In this document: positions 42,776-55,800 of the stretch, piece by piece | Numbering within the stretch: position 1 is the stretch's first letter | How the letters are laid out: every line of letters begins with the position of its first letter | DNA from: Luidia sarsii | Lineage: Eukaryota > Echinodermata > Asteroidea > Paxillosida > Luidiidae | DNA length: 64,000 bases | Assembly: GCA_949987565.1 (NCBI GenBank) | Contig: OX465112.1 | Location: 14,384,951-14,448,950 of the forward strand | Direction of reading: 5' to 3' | Position numbers and translations under genes: made by a program | Notes under the pieces: generated by a model | Database searches by the model: none | Told to the model about the DNA's origin: nothing | Seen by the model: only the letters and a program-made list of their open reading frames with translations

Positions 42776-44035
42776 CTCATGAGCCACGGGAATCGGCAGG
42801 AAATTACACTGGCTCCGCCTAATACACCGTTGCTATAAGTATTATCCAGCGCAGTAAAATGCGTGGGCCGGCTGTAAGTTGCCACGAAGGCTGCGCGGGT
42901 CCGGAAACCCAATGCCTTCTGCTCCGTCCCCAGCCAGATTATTTACCTGGGGGTAATTAATTAATCACGAGCGAGGAAATCTGGTCACGTCACTCGCCTG
43001 GCTGCAATTCTCTAGTTCATTTGTGGCTGATTCCATCCAAAGCACTGTCAATTACAAAGTCGTCCATGCGTCCCTTCAATTTAGCTGGGCTCTTCTGGCG
43101 TAAGTAATCAAATTGATAAAAAGAAAAATCCGATGAAACCAAGAAATGGTATTATAGGATGCACAAGACATTCAGGTTATGTAAAATGCAATGCAAGATC
43201 AATAGCTCCTTGTAATGATAGCAAGACAATATAAACACAAGACACAGAGATGATGCTGATGCTTATATCAATCTTATGCGATAAGTCTTAACGCTTGACT
43301 CACCAAAGATTATAGTCTATCGGTTAGTCGAAGCCCAGAGCAAGGACTGAATAATGTACGCTGTGTGGAATACAGTTTGCCTAACCTTGAATGAAAACGC
43401 GCGTGCGGGATTCATCGGGATAGCCCGATAATGAAGAGACAGAAAAGCCAGACAGACGTTTCCTTGGACAAATGCGATCCATCAGAGTCGAGTTTTAATG
43501 AGATCTGACTGTGAATGAAGCGCTGGAGGGAAATGTCATTTGCAAGCCAGGGATGCCAGCAATAAGGTGGCTATACGTAATGAGGCTCACGGCGTATGAT
43601 TCATGGGGACCCCTGGTAGGACTTGACATGTGACTGCCACGTGATAAGAGACAGCCACTTGTCTGACCTATCTGTCCCACTTTGAGGCAGCGTTTGCCGC
43701 AGTAATCGAGTTAGATAGGATAGGAAGTGCCATAGATCATCCTGTGCCTGGTCCTTTCAAATTCTCCATAGGCCTAAAGACACGAGGCACACGATGTCAT
43801 GGTTGCCAGTGCAACCTTTAAGGGGAATGATTGTCCCAGGTCTGCCCCGTTGTGGGATAAGCCACGCCAGTATTACCGCGTCGATGTCTGGGATTAGCAT
43901 ATATCCCGCCAACAAAACAACAACATTTATACAGACGGTAACACTCCGCTGTCTAATTTTGTTCGAAACGCAAGACCGAGCCCCGCCCCTAGTATGTCTG
44001 TTCTGTGATGAGAAGCTGCCGCAAGGTGTACTTTC
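42776..44035. other. non-coding stretch, nothing recognised
   Basis: No gene or repeat recognised. Short open frames without domains. Confidence 0.45.
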
Positions 44036-44531
44036 ACACTGCGTTCACACTTTATCCCGCAAAGAGGATCAGATTCCGCGACCAAAGGGCGATCAAAGGG
44101 CGATCAAAGGACGATCATTGCAAGTGTGAACGCTTGCGCGATCAGGATCAGATCCCGGGATCTGATCCTCCTTTTGGGAAGGATCAGACCCGGGTCTGAT
44201 CCCGCATGCGAGATCAACATGCAAGTGTGGACGTATTGCGGGATCTGATCCTGCGGTTTACAGCGACCACATCCGGCCCACGCCTGGGAAAAACGCGCGA
44301 AAACAAGACTTTGTGTACATGTATGTGTTTATGTGTTTCGCGCGTCATGGCCGTGCTGACGTTCTACTGCGCATGGCTAGTGACCTACGTGGATAATCTT
44401 TGGAGAGCGTTTCCGCTGCTCAATGCGCAATCAATGCAGGATCAGGATCCAGTGTGAACGCAGCACTGGATCAGATCCTCCGTGACCGCAGGATCTGATC
44501 CTCCTTGCGGGATCAAGTGTGAACGCAGTGT
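44036..44531. mobile_element. GATC-packed element with 17-bp terminal inverted repeats
   Basis: Ends ACACTGCGTTCACACTT and AAGTGTGAACGCAGTGT are exact inverted repeats. The word AAGTGTGAACGC (or a one-base variant) recurs internally at about 44120, 44222 and 44450. GATC occurs 21 times in under 500 bases, mostly as GGATCAGATCC/GGATCTGATCC, concentrated in both subterminal thirds and absent from about 44245-44435. A perfect 26-bp palindrome spans 44144-44169 and a perfect 22-bp palindrome spans 44181-44202. There is no coding capacity. I infer a non-autonomous DNA transposon with subterminal repeat sites. No target-site duplication was seen. Confidence 0.85.
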
Positions 44532-44997
44532 CAGAATGCAGGAGTTCTTTCTCTCCTCTGCTTATGGGAAGCCGCGCAAGTTTATCAGCAATAGGTGCGA
44601 GGGACCTTGACGTGAGGCTGTGAGGGTTGGGGTCGGTAAAGACATCGACGTGCGTTGAAACAATCCGCATGCATTCAGACGCTGTCGAGAAACCTTGAAT
44701 AAATCAGAGCGTCATAGGACCGTTACACATCCCCTTTCTCCCCCCTTCCTTCGGCAAGAGAACGGCAGCACGACTGTACAATAGCTCTATGCTCACACAT
44801 TCCTGTGTGGTAATAACACACGTGGCTGCATACCTGCTTTATCGCCTGCCTGTACAGATCACGGCCACTGATTTTCGTCCGTGGCGCGTACAAATTACGT
44901 CGTTGGGAGCCTTTGATTTACCGATGGAGGCTGAAACGCCACGCTCGGAAGGGTTAGAAACAGCAGGATTCCCTACAGCAACAAAAAGGGGTAAATT
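44532..44997. other. non-coding spacer
   Basis: No gene. Open frame at 44789-45052 runs into the neighbouring element and has no domain. Confidence 0.4.
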
Positions 44998-45816
44998 GAG
45001 CGGCCGGGTAATTTTTTTCTCCCCAGGATGGGAAAGACCACCATTAACGTAAACGCTATTGGTTGCATTTCTAACCCGGCACTGCGACATGAGGAATATC
45101 CCACCAAAACACTTTTCGAGTAAACAACGCCTGAAGTCAAAGTATCTTCTCAATTCGATTAAAAAAAAAAATCTTTTTTTTCTTTTTCGGAAAGTTAATG
45201 TATTGGAGGATATTATGTCCAAAGGATTTTTCCGGAATCCGTCTCTAAATTATGAAAAAAGAGGATTTCGGGGGAGTGTTTGTGTACTGTTTTCAAGAAA
45301 ATGTAAAGTTCCTGCATTTTTGAATGACCGCTTTCGAGGAGTTAGACTGGTGCTGCTATTATTGTGTCTGGTGCCAAATGAACGAGCGAAGTCCCTTTGT
45401 ACTATTTCATTGGGAATAAAAAATTTATATCATTCGAAAGCTAATGGTATACTCTTTCACATCATTAGAAAATCTCAAAATCTCGAAAGTGGGAGTTATT
45501 CTTCATTATGCTGTGCCGGGTTACATTTTATCCAGACATGGTGAATTATTCATGATACTTTTGCGCACCGACATCTTTAGTAGGCTACACGCTTATGGTC
45601 TAGTATACACTAGATACATTACGCAGGCCTACATTCATGTATACTGTACATGTACATGGACACGTATAAGATACTTTTACTCAAATCAAGGGTGAGTGTG
45701 TGGAATGAGAATCATGAATAATTCACCATGCGTAGACAAAATGCAACCAATAGCGCGCCTTTATGTTAATGATGGCCTTTCCCGTCCTGGAAAACAAAAT
45801 TACGCCAGCCGCTACA
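44998..45816. mobile_element. larger foldback element carrying a nested family C copy
   Basis: The left arm (44998-45071 resumed at 45524-45565) contains CCATTAACGTAAACGC, TATTGGTTGCATTT and CATGGTGAATTATTCATGAT. The right arm (about 45690-45816) is its reverse complement: ATCATGAATAATTCACCATG, AAAATGCAACCAATAGCGCG, TTATGTTAATGATGG, CCCGTCCTGG, AAATTACGCCAGCCGCTA. The left arm is interrupted at GCATTT by family C copy 2, while the right arm is uninterrupted there. Confidence 0.8.
45072..45523 (+). mobile_element. MITE family C, copy 2, nested
   Basis: Ends TAACCCGGCAC and GTGCCGGGTTA; body like copy 1 (CACTTTTCGAGTAAACAACG, GAAAGTTAATGTATTGGAGG). Flanked by CATTT on the left (45066-45070) and CATTT on the right (45524-45528). 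The uninterrupted arm of the host foldback has only one CATTT at this place, suggesting a target duplication of about five bases. Confidence 0.9.
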
Positions 45817-46830
45817 CGCAACAGACGGGAAGGTTCGGGAGAAAAGGGAAAGGTAGAGCCGTGTCTGATTGAACGTCATTGGGCAGCGGTTTGGCAAGCC
45901 AGGCAGGAAAATAAATCCAATAGTTTGGTATGGTGACCAGTATGCTCAGCAGTAAAAACACATCAAATCTCCTCATCTCGGGAGAGGGTACCTGACTCTA
46001 TCTGCGCCTATACCTGCCTCTGTCTGTTTATGCACGTAAGCATCTCGGCAAAGTAACACCGTCACTAATACCTAGCCGAAGTAATCTCGAAACGAACTAT
46101 TCACGGTGCTCATAGACCTTCCAAGCTTCAATAGCCATAAATATATTATATGCGCACTGTGTTGACTATACTCTTAATACAGTGAAATTAGATTATGCTC
46201 ATCGGTGCTGTCTACAGCCATCAGTGGGTGGGTTTTTCCCAAGAAGGACTAATAAGATTTTTGGTCCTTTGGGAGGTCTGCTTTGCTTGAGTGATTCACC
46301 GTCTCATTGCATTGGAACGAGCTTCAAAATGTGACCACAATGGTCGCCATCAGCAAAAGAGGCGGACACGAGTAGCCCCAAGGTATAGTGGTCTGATCGC
46401 AGTTAATCTTTCCGGGCCTGGAGTATTAATGATATAAAAAAAAAAACCTGCATAGACGACGCCGCAGACAGAAGACGCACTAATTTCCATTCGTCTACTA
46501 CAAATGAGACAGGCCCCCAAAAAACAAACAACCACGGCTTCGAGCAATGCGAAATGTCGATAATCTCATACTTGCGGCGGCAATGCGTTCCCTCAGTTAC
46601 GGATCCCCAAGAAAAACCGAATCATTTATCGTGCAGAGCCTGAAATACGAAGCCTGCATAATGGCCATAGAGCGTCTTACAGGGTAGTGATACTGCACGG
46701 AACTGTTTAGCAATATTATGGGTATGATATGATGTTTGCGTCGTGGGGAATGATAATTCAATGAGGGTTTGCCCTGCGCGACGTAATACAGTACACGCAT
46801 TGTATGCTGCTCAGTGCTTTGCCCTACAGG
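45817..46830. other. non-coding stretch, nothing recognised
   Basis: No gene or repeat recognised. Confidence 0.45.
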
Positions 46831-46900
46831 CAGCTTGGGCGGGATTCGAACCCTCGACTCCTGCTTATGACCTGGAATATCAATGTGCAGGCCGGGGTAT
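46831..46900 (-). repeat. tRNA-like SINE remnant
   Basis: The minus strand carries GGGTTCGAATCCC (46841-46853), a perfect B-box. The preceding 60 bases do not fold into a tRNA (the acceptor stem does not pair), so a SINE or tRNA relic is favoured over a functional gene. Confidence 0.4.
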
Positions 46901-48459
46901 TTAGACTGATTATAGAAACGGAAAGCATACTTGGAACTTAAAGGTACGACGCGGTAGGCCTATCCGAAATGTAAATAAATAAATTTAAAAAGAATCATAA
47001 GACACACCAAGTTTCTTTGTAAAAAAACCCAAGAACACACGGATGCTTCGCGTTGATAGAACTATTTCATATAGCAAAAAGGTTTAAACCGCCATGATTT
47101 GATTCCATTTGAACTATTAATTAATTGGTAAAGCTATATAATGCCTGCCATTTGGCGAGTCTAACCCGACAACTGAAATGAAATGCGAGGCCAAGATATA
47201 GCGCAGAATGAGTTAGATGCGCTAAGATGCGTCAAATAGATAACGTGGTTGGCTGAGGTGGGAATTATTCGCACTGTCGATCCTGTGTGCTTGCCCTGCA
47301 ATGCACTGACTTCGCCATGAAAACCACAATTAGATGGCTCATGGTGTGAGCAATATAAGCAAGCCTTTTTGTGAACAACCACCCCCAATCCTATACTAAT
47401 TATACGACTTGGACAATCTCTTTTCTTCTTTCTTTTCAATGTTGTCACTCTTTCTGTTTGACGTGACGGATGTTGACGTGACAGACGACAGACCACACGG
47501 ACAGAGATTACCAGCAGACGCGTGGCTGTCTCCGCTATGACCGATGCTCGTTTTGCATACAAACAGGCGAGAGCTAATTGGGTCACACCCGAACATAATG
47601 GGCATGCATTATAGTCAATCACTCCTGCAGTCCTGCTGATGGAAAGTCGTGTATACGAAGACATTGGCTACGGTTAAACAAACACATACAACACTATGGG
47701 CACATGGCTGTAGCTACTATCCAACAGCTTGCGTGTGTATAATATTAATGTAGCCGCAGCCTAAGGATTTCGATCACGGCCGTGCCCATCCACGCTCAAA
47801 TGCAGGATTTCTCTCTCTCCCTGCGACCGAAAAGGGGTGCACCGTTTTCTCCGAGTCTCTCGATCAGATTCGGGTTTAATAATTGCAGCTGCACTCGCCA
47901 CCTTGAGAGACGGTAGCCGCGCCGTTTGAAGGGTTGAGTGCTCTGCTGCACAATGCACCGTGCACATTTATTGACGGAACGAATGCCAAAGGGAGGAATA
48001 TTGATTACCTCTGAGGTAAATATGAACCCGCCCAGCCTTTTCCCCAGTGAGAATAATCATCCGAGTCTTCTCTTATACTGAAGCAATTTTGTCGTTAGTG
48101 TCGATGAATTATTTGTGGTTTGGGTTGGACTCAGTATATTCTTAAGGGGTAAATGTTGAACAGCACTATCTGAACTATACAGCTTTCAATGCCTCATGGA
48201 ATATAGACGGATTTTACACCAATCTTAATCAGGAATGTTCTGAAGGGTATCTTTTTCACACAGACATGCTTGAAGAAAGCATTTTTTTTTTATAAAAGTG
48301 TCGTAAGACCGACTTCGACGGACGAAAAAGGGAAGAATTATCGTCCGAAGATTTCGGATACAAGCCTGATATAAGATATTAACCCCCTTGACGTCAGCTA
48401 AATGCTTTTAGAACATCCTTTGATATAACACATTTAGACCCCATTTTAGAATTGCGTGC
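46901..48459. other. non-coding stretch, nothing recognised
   Basis: A 167-codon minus-strand open frame (47161-47664) has no recognisable domain and is not called. Poly-T at 48280-48291. Confidence 0.4.
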
Positions 48460-48524
48460 GCATGCCCGAGATTGCCGGGGGCATGCCCAGAGAGGTGTGC
48501 GCATGCTCGGAGGGCCGTGCATGC
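48460..48524. repeat. cluster of four GCATGC words
   Basis: GCATGC at 48460, 48481, 48501 and 48519, each followed by YC and mostly embedded in GTGCGCATGCYC. The spacing is 18-21 bases, so a degenerate 20-bp tandem repeat is likely. Words resemble half of the NRF1 site GCGCATGCGC. Confidence 0.65.
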
Positions 48525-48793
48525 TCAGAATTGACCAGAAAGTGTGCGAGTTGCCATGAGCGACTCACTGAAAGGTGTCCTGTGTGGGCGATCCAGTTGC
48601 ACCAAATCGAATAATATGTGATGATCTCGTTCTTTCTCGTGACGGGCACGTGATTATCGCCATACGTCACGTCTGTCCCATTGGTGGATTGTCTTGCTAA
48701 AGCATTTTTCACATTATATATCACACCGCATACTGCCAGCGCGTCTTACTAATACCCAGACTACCTTGCCATTTGCCGAAAAGCCCCGTATCA

Positions 48794-49088
48794 AAGAACA
48801 TTTAGTGTAGCAGCCTCTGCTGTAGGTCCGTCTCTGTAAAAGGTTCCGGAAGTGCACTTGGCTTTGCGTGGGATGCGGCAAAACAGCGACGTGCCTTGGC
48901 GTCCGTTGGGGAAAAGGACGAGTGAGAAATGTTGCCTAGCTACTATAGAGCACTGGCATGGGACTAATGCGAATCAAATAGAGACATCAAGTCCAATTGA
49001 TGAATTAGGCCACTGCTGTTGTTTTGTGGTTTTGGACATGGCTAAGGTTCTAAAGCCAGTAAATTATCTCTCTATTTAATCAAGAACT
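48794..49088 (+). mobile_element. dispersed repeat D, copy 2 (short form)
   Basis: Same as 42393-42775 but lacking about 90 bases after AGACATCAAGTCCAA. The two copies differ by only a handful of bases elsewhere, so this family moved or was duplicated recently. A 75-codon frame inside (48852-49079) is not preserved in copy 1, so it is not a gene. Confidence 0.88.
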
Positions 49089-50533
49089 TCCTCTCAGAAT
49101 TGGAGTAGCAAATCCCATTTGTTCAATATAGCAGACTTGTCTGGTGGTTGGATGATAAATCGCCAACATGTAAGTGAATTGCTATGACGATTGCATATGG
49201 CAAAAGCAGTAAACGTAATTGCGCACGAACTGCTAGTGACTACATGCGTATTGTCTGAAGACAGGGCGCACGACCCATTCTAAATTTCGAATGGTTTGGG
49301 CCAGTCGGATGACATTTTCGTAACCTTCTCTGGGGCAATTGTATTTTAATTTCGGATGAGATGAAACCCATTAGCTCTCAACTTGTCAACAGATGATAAT
49401 AATACTCCAGGAATGACCATTGGTATCGGATTAAAAAGCCATTTTTTTTTAAAGCTGCTCAATTTCCCTACGGATGAAAACAAAATTATATGAATAATTC
49501 GAGGCACGGTGATCCATGTTATTACTCATCAGATTATCATGCGGAATTGAGTCTGGCTAATATATGGAACTAAACTGTATCGAAAATTAAAAACTGCTGG
49601 TAAATGATCATTGATTGATTAAAAACCTACCGGTACATTTCTTTCATCAAATCTAACTTCCATAGATTAAATAGAACAGAACTGGGTTAGCAATACTCAG
49701 TATACATTAAGGGCTGTTGAAGTCCGGGAAAAAAGTAGTAGTTCGTGGTCAAACTTTTTCGTGAGTTAAAATTTCTGAAAAAACTACAGGTGCTCATTGA
49801 TTTAATCATATCATAATTACTTAAAGATGTTGAAAGATGCGACCATCTTAAGTGTAGACCTGGAACTATTTTATTTCATATAGAGGCGTACAGAATATTG
49901 CTTATCTCAAGACCAATTCCTGCTAAGCGGATTTTATCGTATACCAGTGACAAGCTTGCACAGCAAGTTGAAAACAATTATTTCTTCATACTCTACGTTA
50001 ATATTTGCTGAGCTATCATTTCGACGTGCTGTACACTTTGTAACTGCGATGGAATCATATGCATATTGACATAACATTATTATTATTGCAAAGCTTGAAC
50101 GCGTGTGTGGTGATTCAAAAGGAGACTGGTGTCTGTGTTGATTGCCACACTGCTCGATAGAAATATAAACGAAGCATAACATCATGTGTTAACAAAACAA
50201 ATTGTGTAAATACAATATTTTATGACGATGAGACAAAGTTGACGGACTGGTTGACGATAGTATTGCAAAAATAAATCCAGGAACAGCGAAAAACAAGAAC
50301 AAGAATAATTGGCACAACAGCTGCTTGCATCACAGCAATTTACTGAAAAAACAGCTACATCAGCAGCAGCAACAACAGCAGATACAGCGACAATATCATT
50401 GCAACATATATCCGAACAAGAGCAGCGTCACACTAGTATCAGGAAAATGTAAATCAAATTAATGTCACCATAACAATCACCATGACACATATAGCAGCAA
50501 TTAATTGCGACTTTTGCCATCAGGAACTGCACC
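49089..50533. other. AT-rich non-coding stretch
   Basis: Nothing recognised except a CAGCAGCAGCAACAACAGCA simple repeat at 50362-50381. Confidence 0.5.
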
Positions 50534-50917
50534 TTAAAGGCCCTATACACACACCATTGGTCGAGGTCAAAGAATAGCATCCATACGTTGTCTGATCCAA
50601 CATATGCATGAAATAGCACACCTGTGAAAATTTCAGCTCAATCCGCCAACCGAGTCTCGAGAAAATCGTGAAAACCGCTTCATTTGTTTCGCGAAAATGC
50701 AGCATGCAACGACGTACTGTTCAGAAAAATAGTTTAGATCTCGGTGAGACGTTAACTATTTATTTTACTCATTTCTCCAAAAATACAACATTTTAGGCAG
50801 AAATATATCAGTGAGAGGTTTCTATATACCATAACCATCTTCAAACTGTATAAGTTTCATGTAAATCTGTGAACATTTCTGTTTTTCGATCTTTCCAATG
50901 TTGTGTAGGGGCTTTAA
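50534..50917 (+). mobile_element. TTAA-bounded MITE family A, copy 3
   Basis: Begins TTAAAGGCCCTATACACACC and ends CAATGTTGTGTAGGGGCTTTAA. Contains TGGTCGAGGTCAAAGAATAG, CCAACCGAGTCTCGAGAAAA, the dyad AATAGTTTAGATCTC...GTTAACTATT, and CTTCAAACTGTATAAGTTTC, as in copy 1. Confidence 0.93.
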
Positions 50918-52812
50918 CTGAACTCACCAAGTCAAACATGAAACGACAGACTGACGGACAGTGTACAGAAACTATACCACTAACGCAAAAGGTACCAACC
51001 AATGGTACCATTACGACGCTACGACAAGGACTTGTTACATGGTTTCATTATGCCTCACATAATCATCGTGAACGTTGTAAGAGTATTAACGTGTCAACTA
51101 CACTACTTGAGTCGATGTACATTATCCTGAACAATTATTACTTTACAGTATTAACCATTGGTGTATATTTTCGGCACGCAGTTCTCTGTGGCTTTATCGG
51201 GACGCGGTTAACCCTTGAAGAATATTAGTCCTCGAAAATTGCCGAATCGGGAAAACCCGATGCCTCGCCGTGCACATAATGCAGACGATAAATGTCGAGA
51301 ATGTCGACAGATAATGGCGCGTGAAGACAAAGATGGATGCGTTGTTATCGCAAGGGGTGTGGTTTGGGCGCGAAAACTCACCCGCACTCACGGCCGACTA
51401 AATGGCGAGGGGGGGGGGGGGCAATCAGTGTTGCTGTTTCGTCACCTGCTAAAATAATGAGATTTTCACACGTCAGATCGGCCATTCCCGCCATTCGTCT
51501 TGCCCTTGCTTGTAATTACCGAAATGAGTCGCGTTTTGATTTATCGATCCTTGAAGCAAACCTTGACACTGCCGCGGAGAAAAATGTCTCCACATTGTAG
51601 AAAAGCCGTGTGCCATTTTGAAAAAATCACACTAGACATGTAAACTATTGGATGCTTGTATATTGGAACTAGCACACATAAATCTTGGGTCTTACACGTT
51701 AATCTTGTCAAACAGGGTGTTGAGTTGCTAAATCGTCTTGTAAATTAAACTTGAACAACGGAGCTGTACCGTCTATTTTGGGCTACAATTTGAACGGGGC
51801 TGTGTAGACAGAGAGTAGCTTTATAACCGCATTTGTTTTATATTTAAACCTGTATAAAGAAGTAAGTCTGTACATAAACCCTCTAAATGTATAAGTTAAT
51901 AACATGAGAAATGTTAACAGATAATATATACTATGTTCAGTCTGAATAAAGTCCGTTAGTATACATTAGTATCTGTGTCTATTGGTTTCTTTCTTGCTTG
52001 TGTTAGGAGGCTGCAGTGTTCTTGATAATGTGTGTTGAGATTTGGGCGATGGAGATTGTGCTGCTTGTGTAAAAATGGGCCAGGGATAGAGGTTGAAAAA
52101 AAAAAGGTGCATGTGAAAAACGAGGATAGGAGCCAATGGGTCCGAATCGAGGTAAACAGGCTGTTAAGCATCCCCCATCCTCCGGCCGAGAGGGATTTGC
52201 TGTTCCGGCGGATACCCGATGCGGAGCACGCGTGCCGTCACCTGCCCATGCATGAACCTCCACTCAGTCGCCCATTTTTTTTCTTTTTCACTCGGCTCTG
52301 AAATGCGGCCACCACGTGGAAGGTATAGGCTCCTGTTCCAATATCAAATATCGCATTTGCCAGGAGTACAAATCCGCCCCCTACCCCCGCCCGGGATGAC
52401 ATGGGATTCCAACCTCTCAATCTTTCATCCACACTGATTCCCTTTCTTCACACCGGGGACCACATTTCCCCCCTTTTTTTGGATCAGCTTAAACTGGGAT
52501 GTGTTTCGTCAGAAAGCAACCCATCGATAGCTTTTTGTTTGACTACAAATTGTGGCACTTTGGTCGACCGTTGCCCCATATAGATTGCCCCGCCCGGGGA
52601 CTTCTAAAGATGCTGTAAACAAACGGAGTAGCATCGTTTGCATAGAACAAATTCCCCCGAGTTGATGCAGTAGTAATTAATTTGCAGCCAGCGCGTTATT
52701 AAAAATCCTGTCCGCGTTCTCTTAAAAAAAAAAAAAACCCGCACGTTTGTTTTATTGCCTGCCTCCTGTATAGACTGTGCCGGTTAATTAAATGTGGATT
52801 ATAAAAATGCTG
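50918..52812. other. non-coding stretch, nothing recognised
   Basis: Poly-G run at 51408-51421. Overlapping open frames on both strands at 51194-51600 and 51956-52583 lack domains. Confidence 0.45.
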
Positions 52813-52828
52813 ATGTTGGATCCAACAT
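52813..52828. repeat. perfect 16-bp palindrome
   Basis: ATGTTGGATCCAACAT; the related word CCAATGTTGG follows at about 52847. Confidence 0.85.
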
Positions 52829-55800
52829 GCTAGCTATGATAATGTCCAATGTTGGCAGGGGTTATTTGCACCGTGATCTCACCCTTTTTTCTGTAATTAA
52901 CCGCCTGTCAAGTCAGCGCGAGTAACGAGCTTTTACGCTGGCTATCGCGTTACATCCAAAAGTGCGCGAACCGGGAAAACGGAGTCCTACAGCCCGCTGT
53001 GTAGACAGGACCGTCACCCTACCAAACTCTGGGACAACCGTGCCATCCAATTACTGGCTGTGTTCTATGACAGTGGAGCTTCGGACTTTACGTCAAAATT
53101 TAATATTCTTCTTTCGGCTCGAAGCCAGTTTTTCTATCCATATCACTGCCAAGGTTTTGCCAATCTTTCATTGATAAAGAAGTCGCCGATTTTGCCACCC
53201 AGCTTGTTAATGTGCCTGTTAACACCCTTTAATATTTTGAATTTCCACAACTACCTTCGTTGGCTTTTGAAAACAGCAGTATTACAGCAGTATCGTCACG
53301 TTACCTGCATCTAGAGAACTCAGTATAGGCCTACTTAGATGTACATTCAACCTCTTACGGCCCTTGTTTTGAGCTTTTGGTGGCGCGACTGCCAAGGTAT
53401 CGTTAATAAATCATCGAGCCGACTAGTATCAGTCCGACGGATCAACCTGTTCATTATAATACACGGTTAAGGATTGTTTTCCCTGTCAACGCGTCCAAGG
53501 CGCCATTTCAGGCCGAAGGAACGACAAGAAAGTGGCGTTATTTGTCTCGTTACCTAAAACCGCCGTTGCAGCCACTCTCGCCGTGATCGGTAACAGTAGT
53601 GGCCTGGCTGGTCTCGAGAAGGTAGGCAAGTCGAGTCACATCACGCGCTGCACGAGCGACGCCGCTCGGGCATTCAACTGGCCGGATACGCTTCCCACCC
53701 CTTGGTGCGACTATGATGACCTACTTGGAGCACGCCATAATTTCTTAGCCGCCCCATACATTATTCAGTGGCTTCCTCCCACAGCGATTAACCTCGGAAC
53801 GATATGAAATAGTCAGCTGCCCGCGTCGTCTTATAGCAACCCGGGACATGTTCCTAATGGTCTTGGCAAATAAACAACAACTGCAATGATTGATTGCCAA
53901 TAGGTAAGTGGTCAATCTTTCGTGGGCGAGCGCTGACTATACCGTCCCCATCCTTTTATACGTTCACGAATCTTCAACTGTTCGCTGAAGAATGGTCATT
54001 GAATTGATCTTTCGTTGTAGACGAAGCCCCATGTTTCCCCCTTCGATACTAAAGCTGACCAGCTACTCTATAGTCACATTTCAAAGCCATTATATTGCTA
54101 TGTGTCATTTTTGATTTATTGCAAGAAATGCATGATTTGTTGAATTACCAATAGGATCAAAATGTACCACCACGAAGTGCCAAATGTTACATACGTACGA
54201 CCCAAAGAAATAGACACTATATATTCGTATAGCTTCCAATTTTGCAGGCAGACTTAGAGGTTACTTTGATGGAAGGAATGGAAGAAAGGACAAATGGAGG
54301 TTTTTCCAAATCGCAGATTAAGGTAGGCTTCACTTAGACCCCCAAAAATGTTTCGAGGAAAGTTTCTTTTTTCATCGAATAGGTGGTTTCATCACGCGGG
54401 AATCAACAGCAGCGTGTTGCTGACGTAGAGGGAGCTCCAGTGGCTCCATTGGCGCGACAAACAATGCCTTCTTCGCCAGCACATTTCCTGTGGCCGAGCA
54501 ATGTTACCAAAAGTGGAGATGTTGAGCACCTCTTCTGTCTCGTGGCGTCGCAGCCAGGATTGGCAGGGACGGCTCTCTGCCTATAGCATGTCGACGCCAG
54601 GGCAGCACGTTCGAGTGCTCTATTTTTTGCTCAAGCAATCCACCGCCACAAAAAAAAAACCCACCACTGCCTGCTTCGTCTCATCTGTGCCTAGATTCGC
54701 GCGAGCCTTTACCTTTCCACAGACACGGGCATGGGGAATGCATGGTCCGCCATGTCATGGCTAGGCTTCACCATTGTAATTCCCTGCGTGTTTACTTTCG
54801 ATCGAGACGGGAGACGTTCTTTTTTAACCGATGCCTTTATTTTGGATCGCTGCATTACATGGAGGTGCCCCGCTACCGGATAGGGAATAAGCTCTCACAA
54901 CAGCCGTTTGATGGCATATCAATCTGTCGGATAGGACTTGATAGTTACCCTCCATGGCAGTCTGTCAGAGACGTGTATGGCTGTTGTAAGGCCAGTATAG
55001 GGTTGAATCAGGGATGATATACATGCGATTGCTGTCTGATTCATGTACACCCAAACCACATAACATAGCCTTTACCCTCTGAAATAATCTTATCCAATTA
55101 TGTTGATTTTGTGTGTATCAGATTTCACTTGGTTTGAGCATAAAAATAAATAAAAATCTAGCGTGTGATTATATTTGCTTGCACTTCACCAACATATTAT
55201 TTCAACCCGTGGCCATATATTATGAACGGCGCTTGTTCCGGTGCATGTTCGCCTGCATGTTCGATTTTCGCCATAAAGTGCGTTTTCCCTGACATTATGA
55301 AGGACCTGATGCTTGAACATCAGGAGGATCATGTTTTTGGAAGAGGGTAATCCTAAACGCCGCTCAATGTCAGATAATGTAGAAGAAAGAAACCAACAGC
55401 TGTTTTTTCCCGCACAAATTGATTCGAGCGGGAATAGATTTGCCAGTCATCACCACGGATCGTTTGACAACCAATTTGGGCGTTAGACACGCAATAACGA
55501 ATTTCGTGAGAAGGTTCAATTAGACTACCACTGTACTTTGGATTTGAGACTTTTACGATGAAACTAAAGAATAAATGCAGATGTCACACGAGAAGATGTA
55601 CGCACTACTGAACTCTTTATAGGACAACCCTCCATTTTTTGGCAGTTTTCACTTTTGAATTTTCTTGAAGTACCTGTAATACGCCAAAATATTTCAAACT
55701 GTTTACTAACTTAAATTATTAAGATGCTTTTTTTAAATGTAGAGAGTCCGGGGTTTCCGTACTCGGAGGGTCGAAAGTTCCTTCAAAGATCGAAAAGTCA

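Noticed and set aside
46831..46900. Functional tRNA gene on the minus strand
   Set aside because: B-box is perfect but the acceptor and anticodon stems do not form.
47161..47664. 167-codon minus-strand frame
   Set aside because: No domain, no conserved motif, and overlapping frames are also open.
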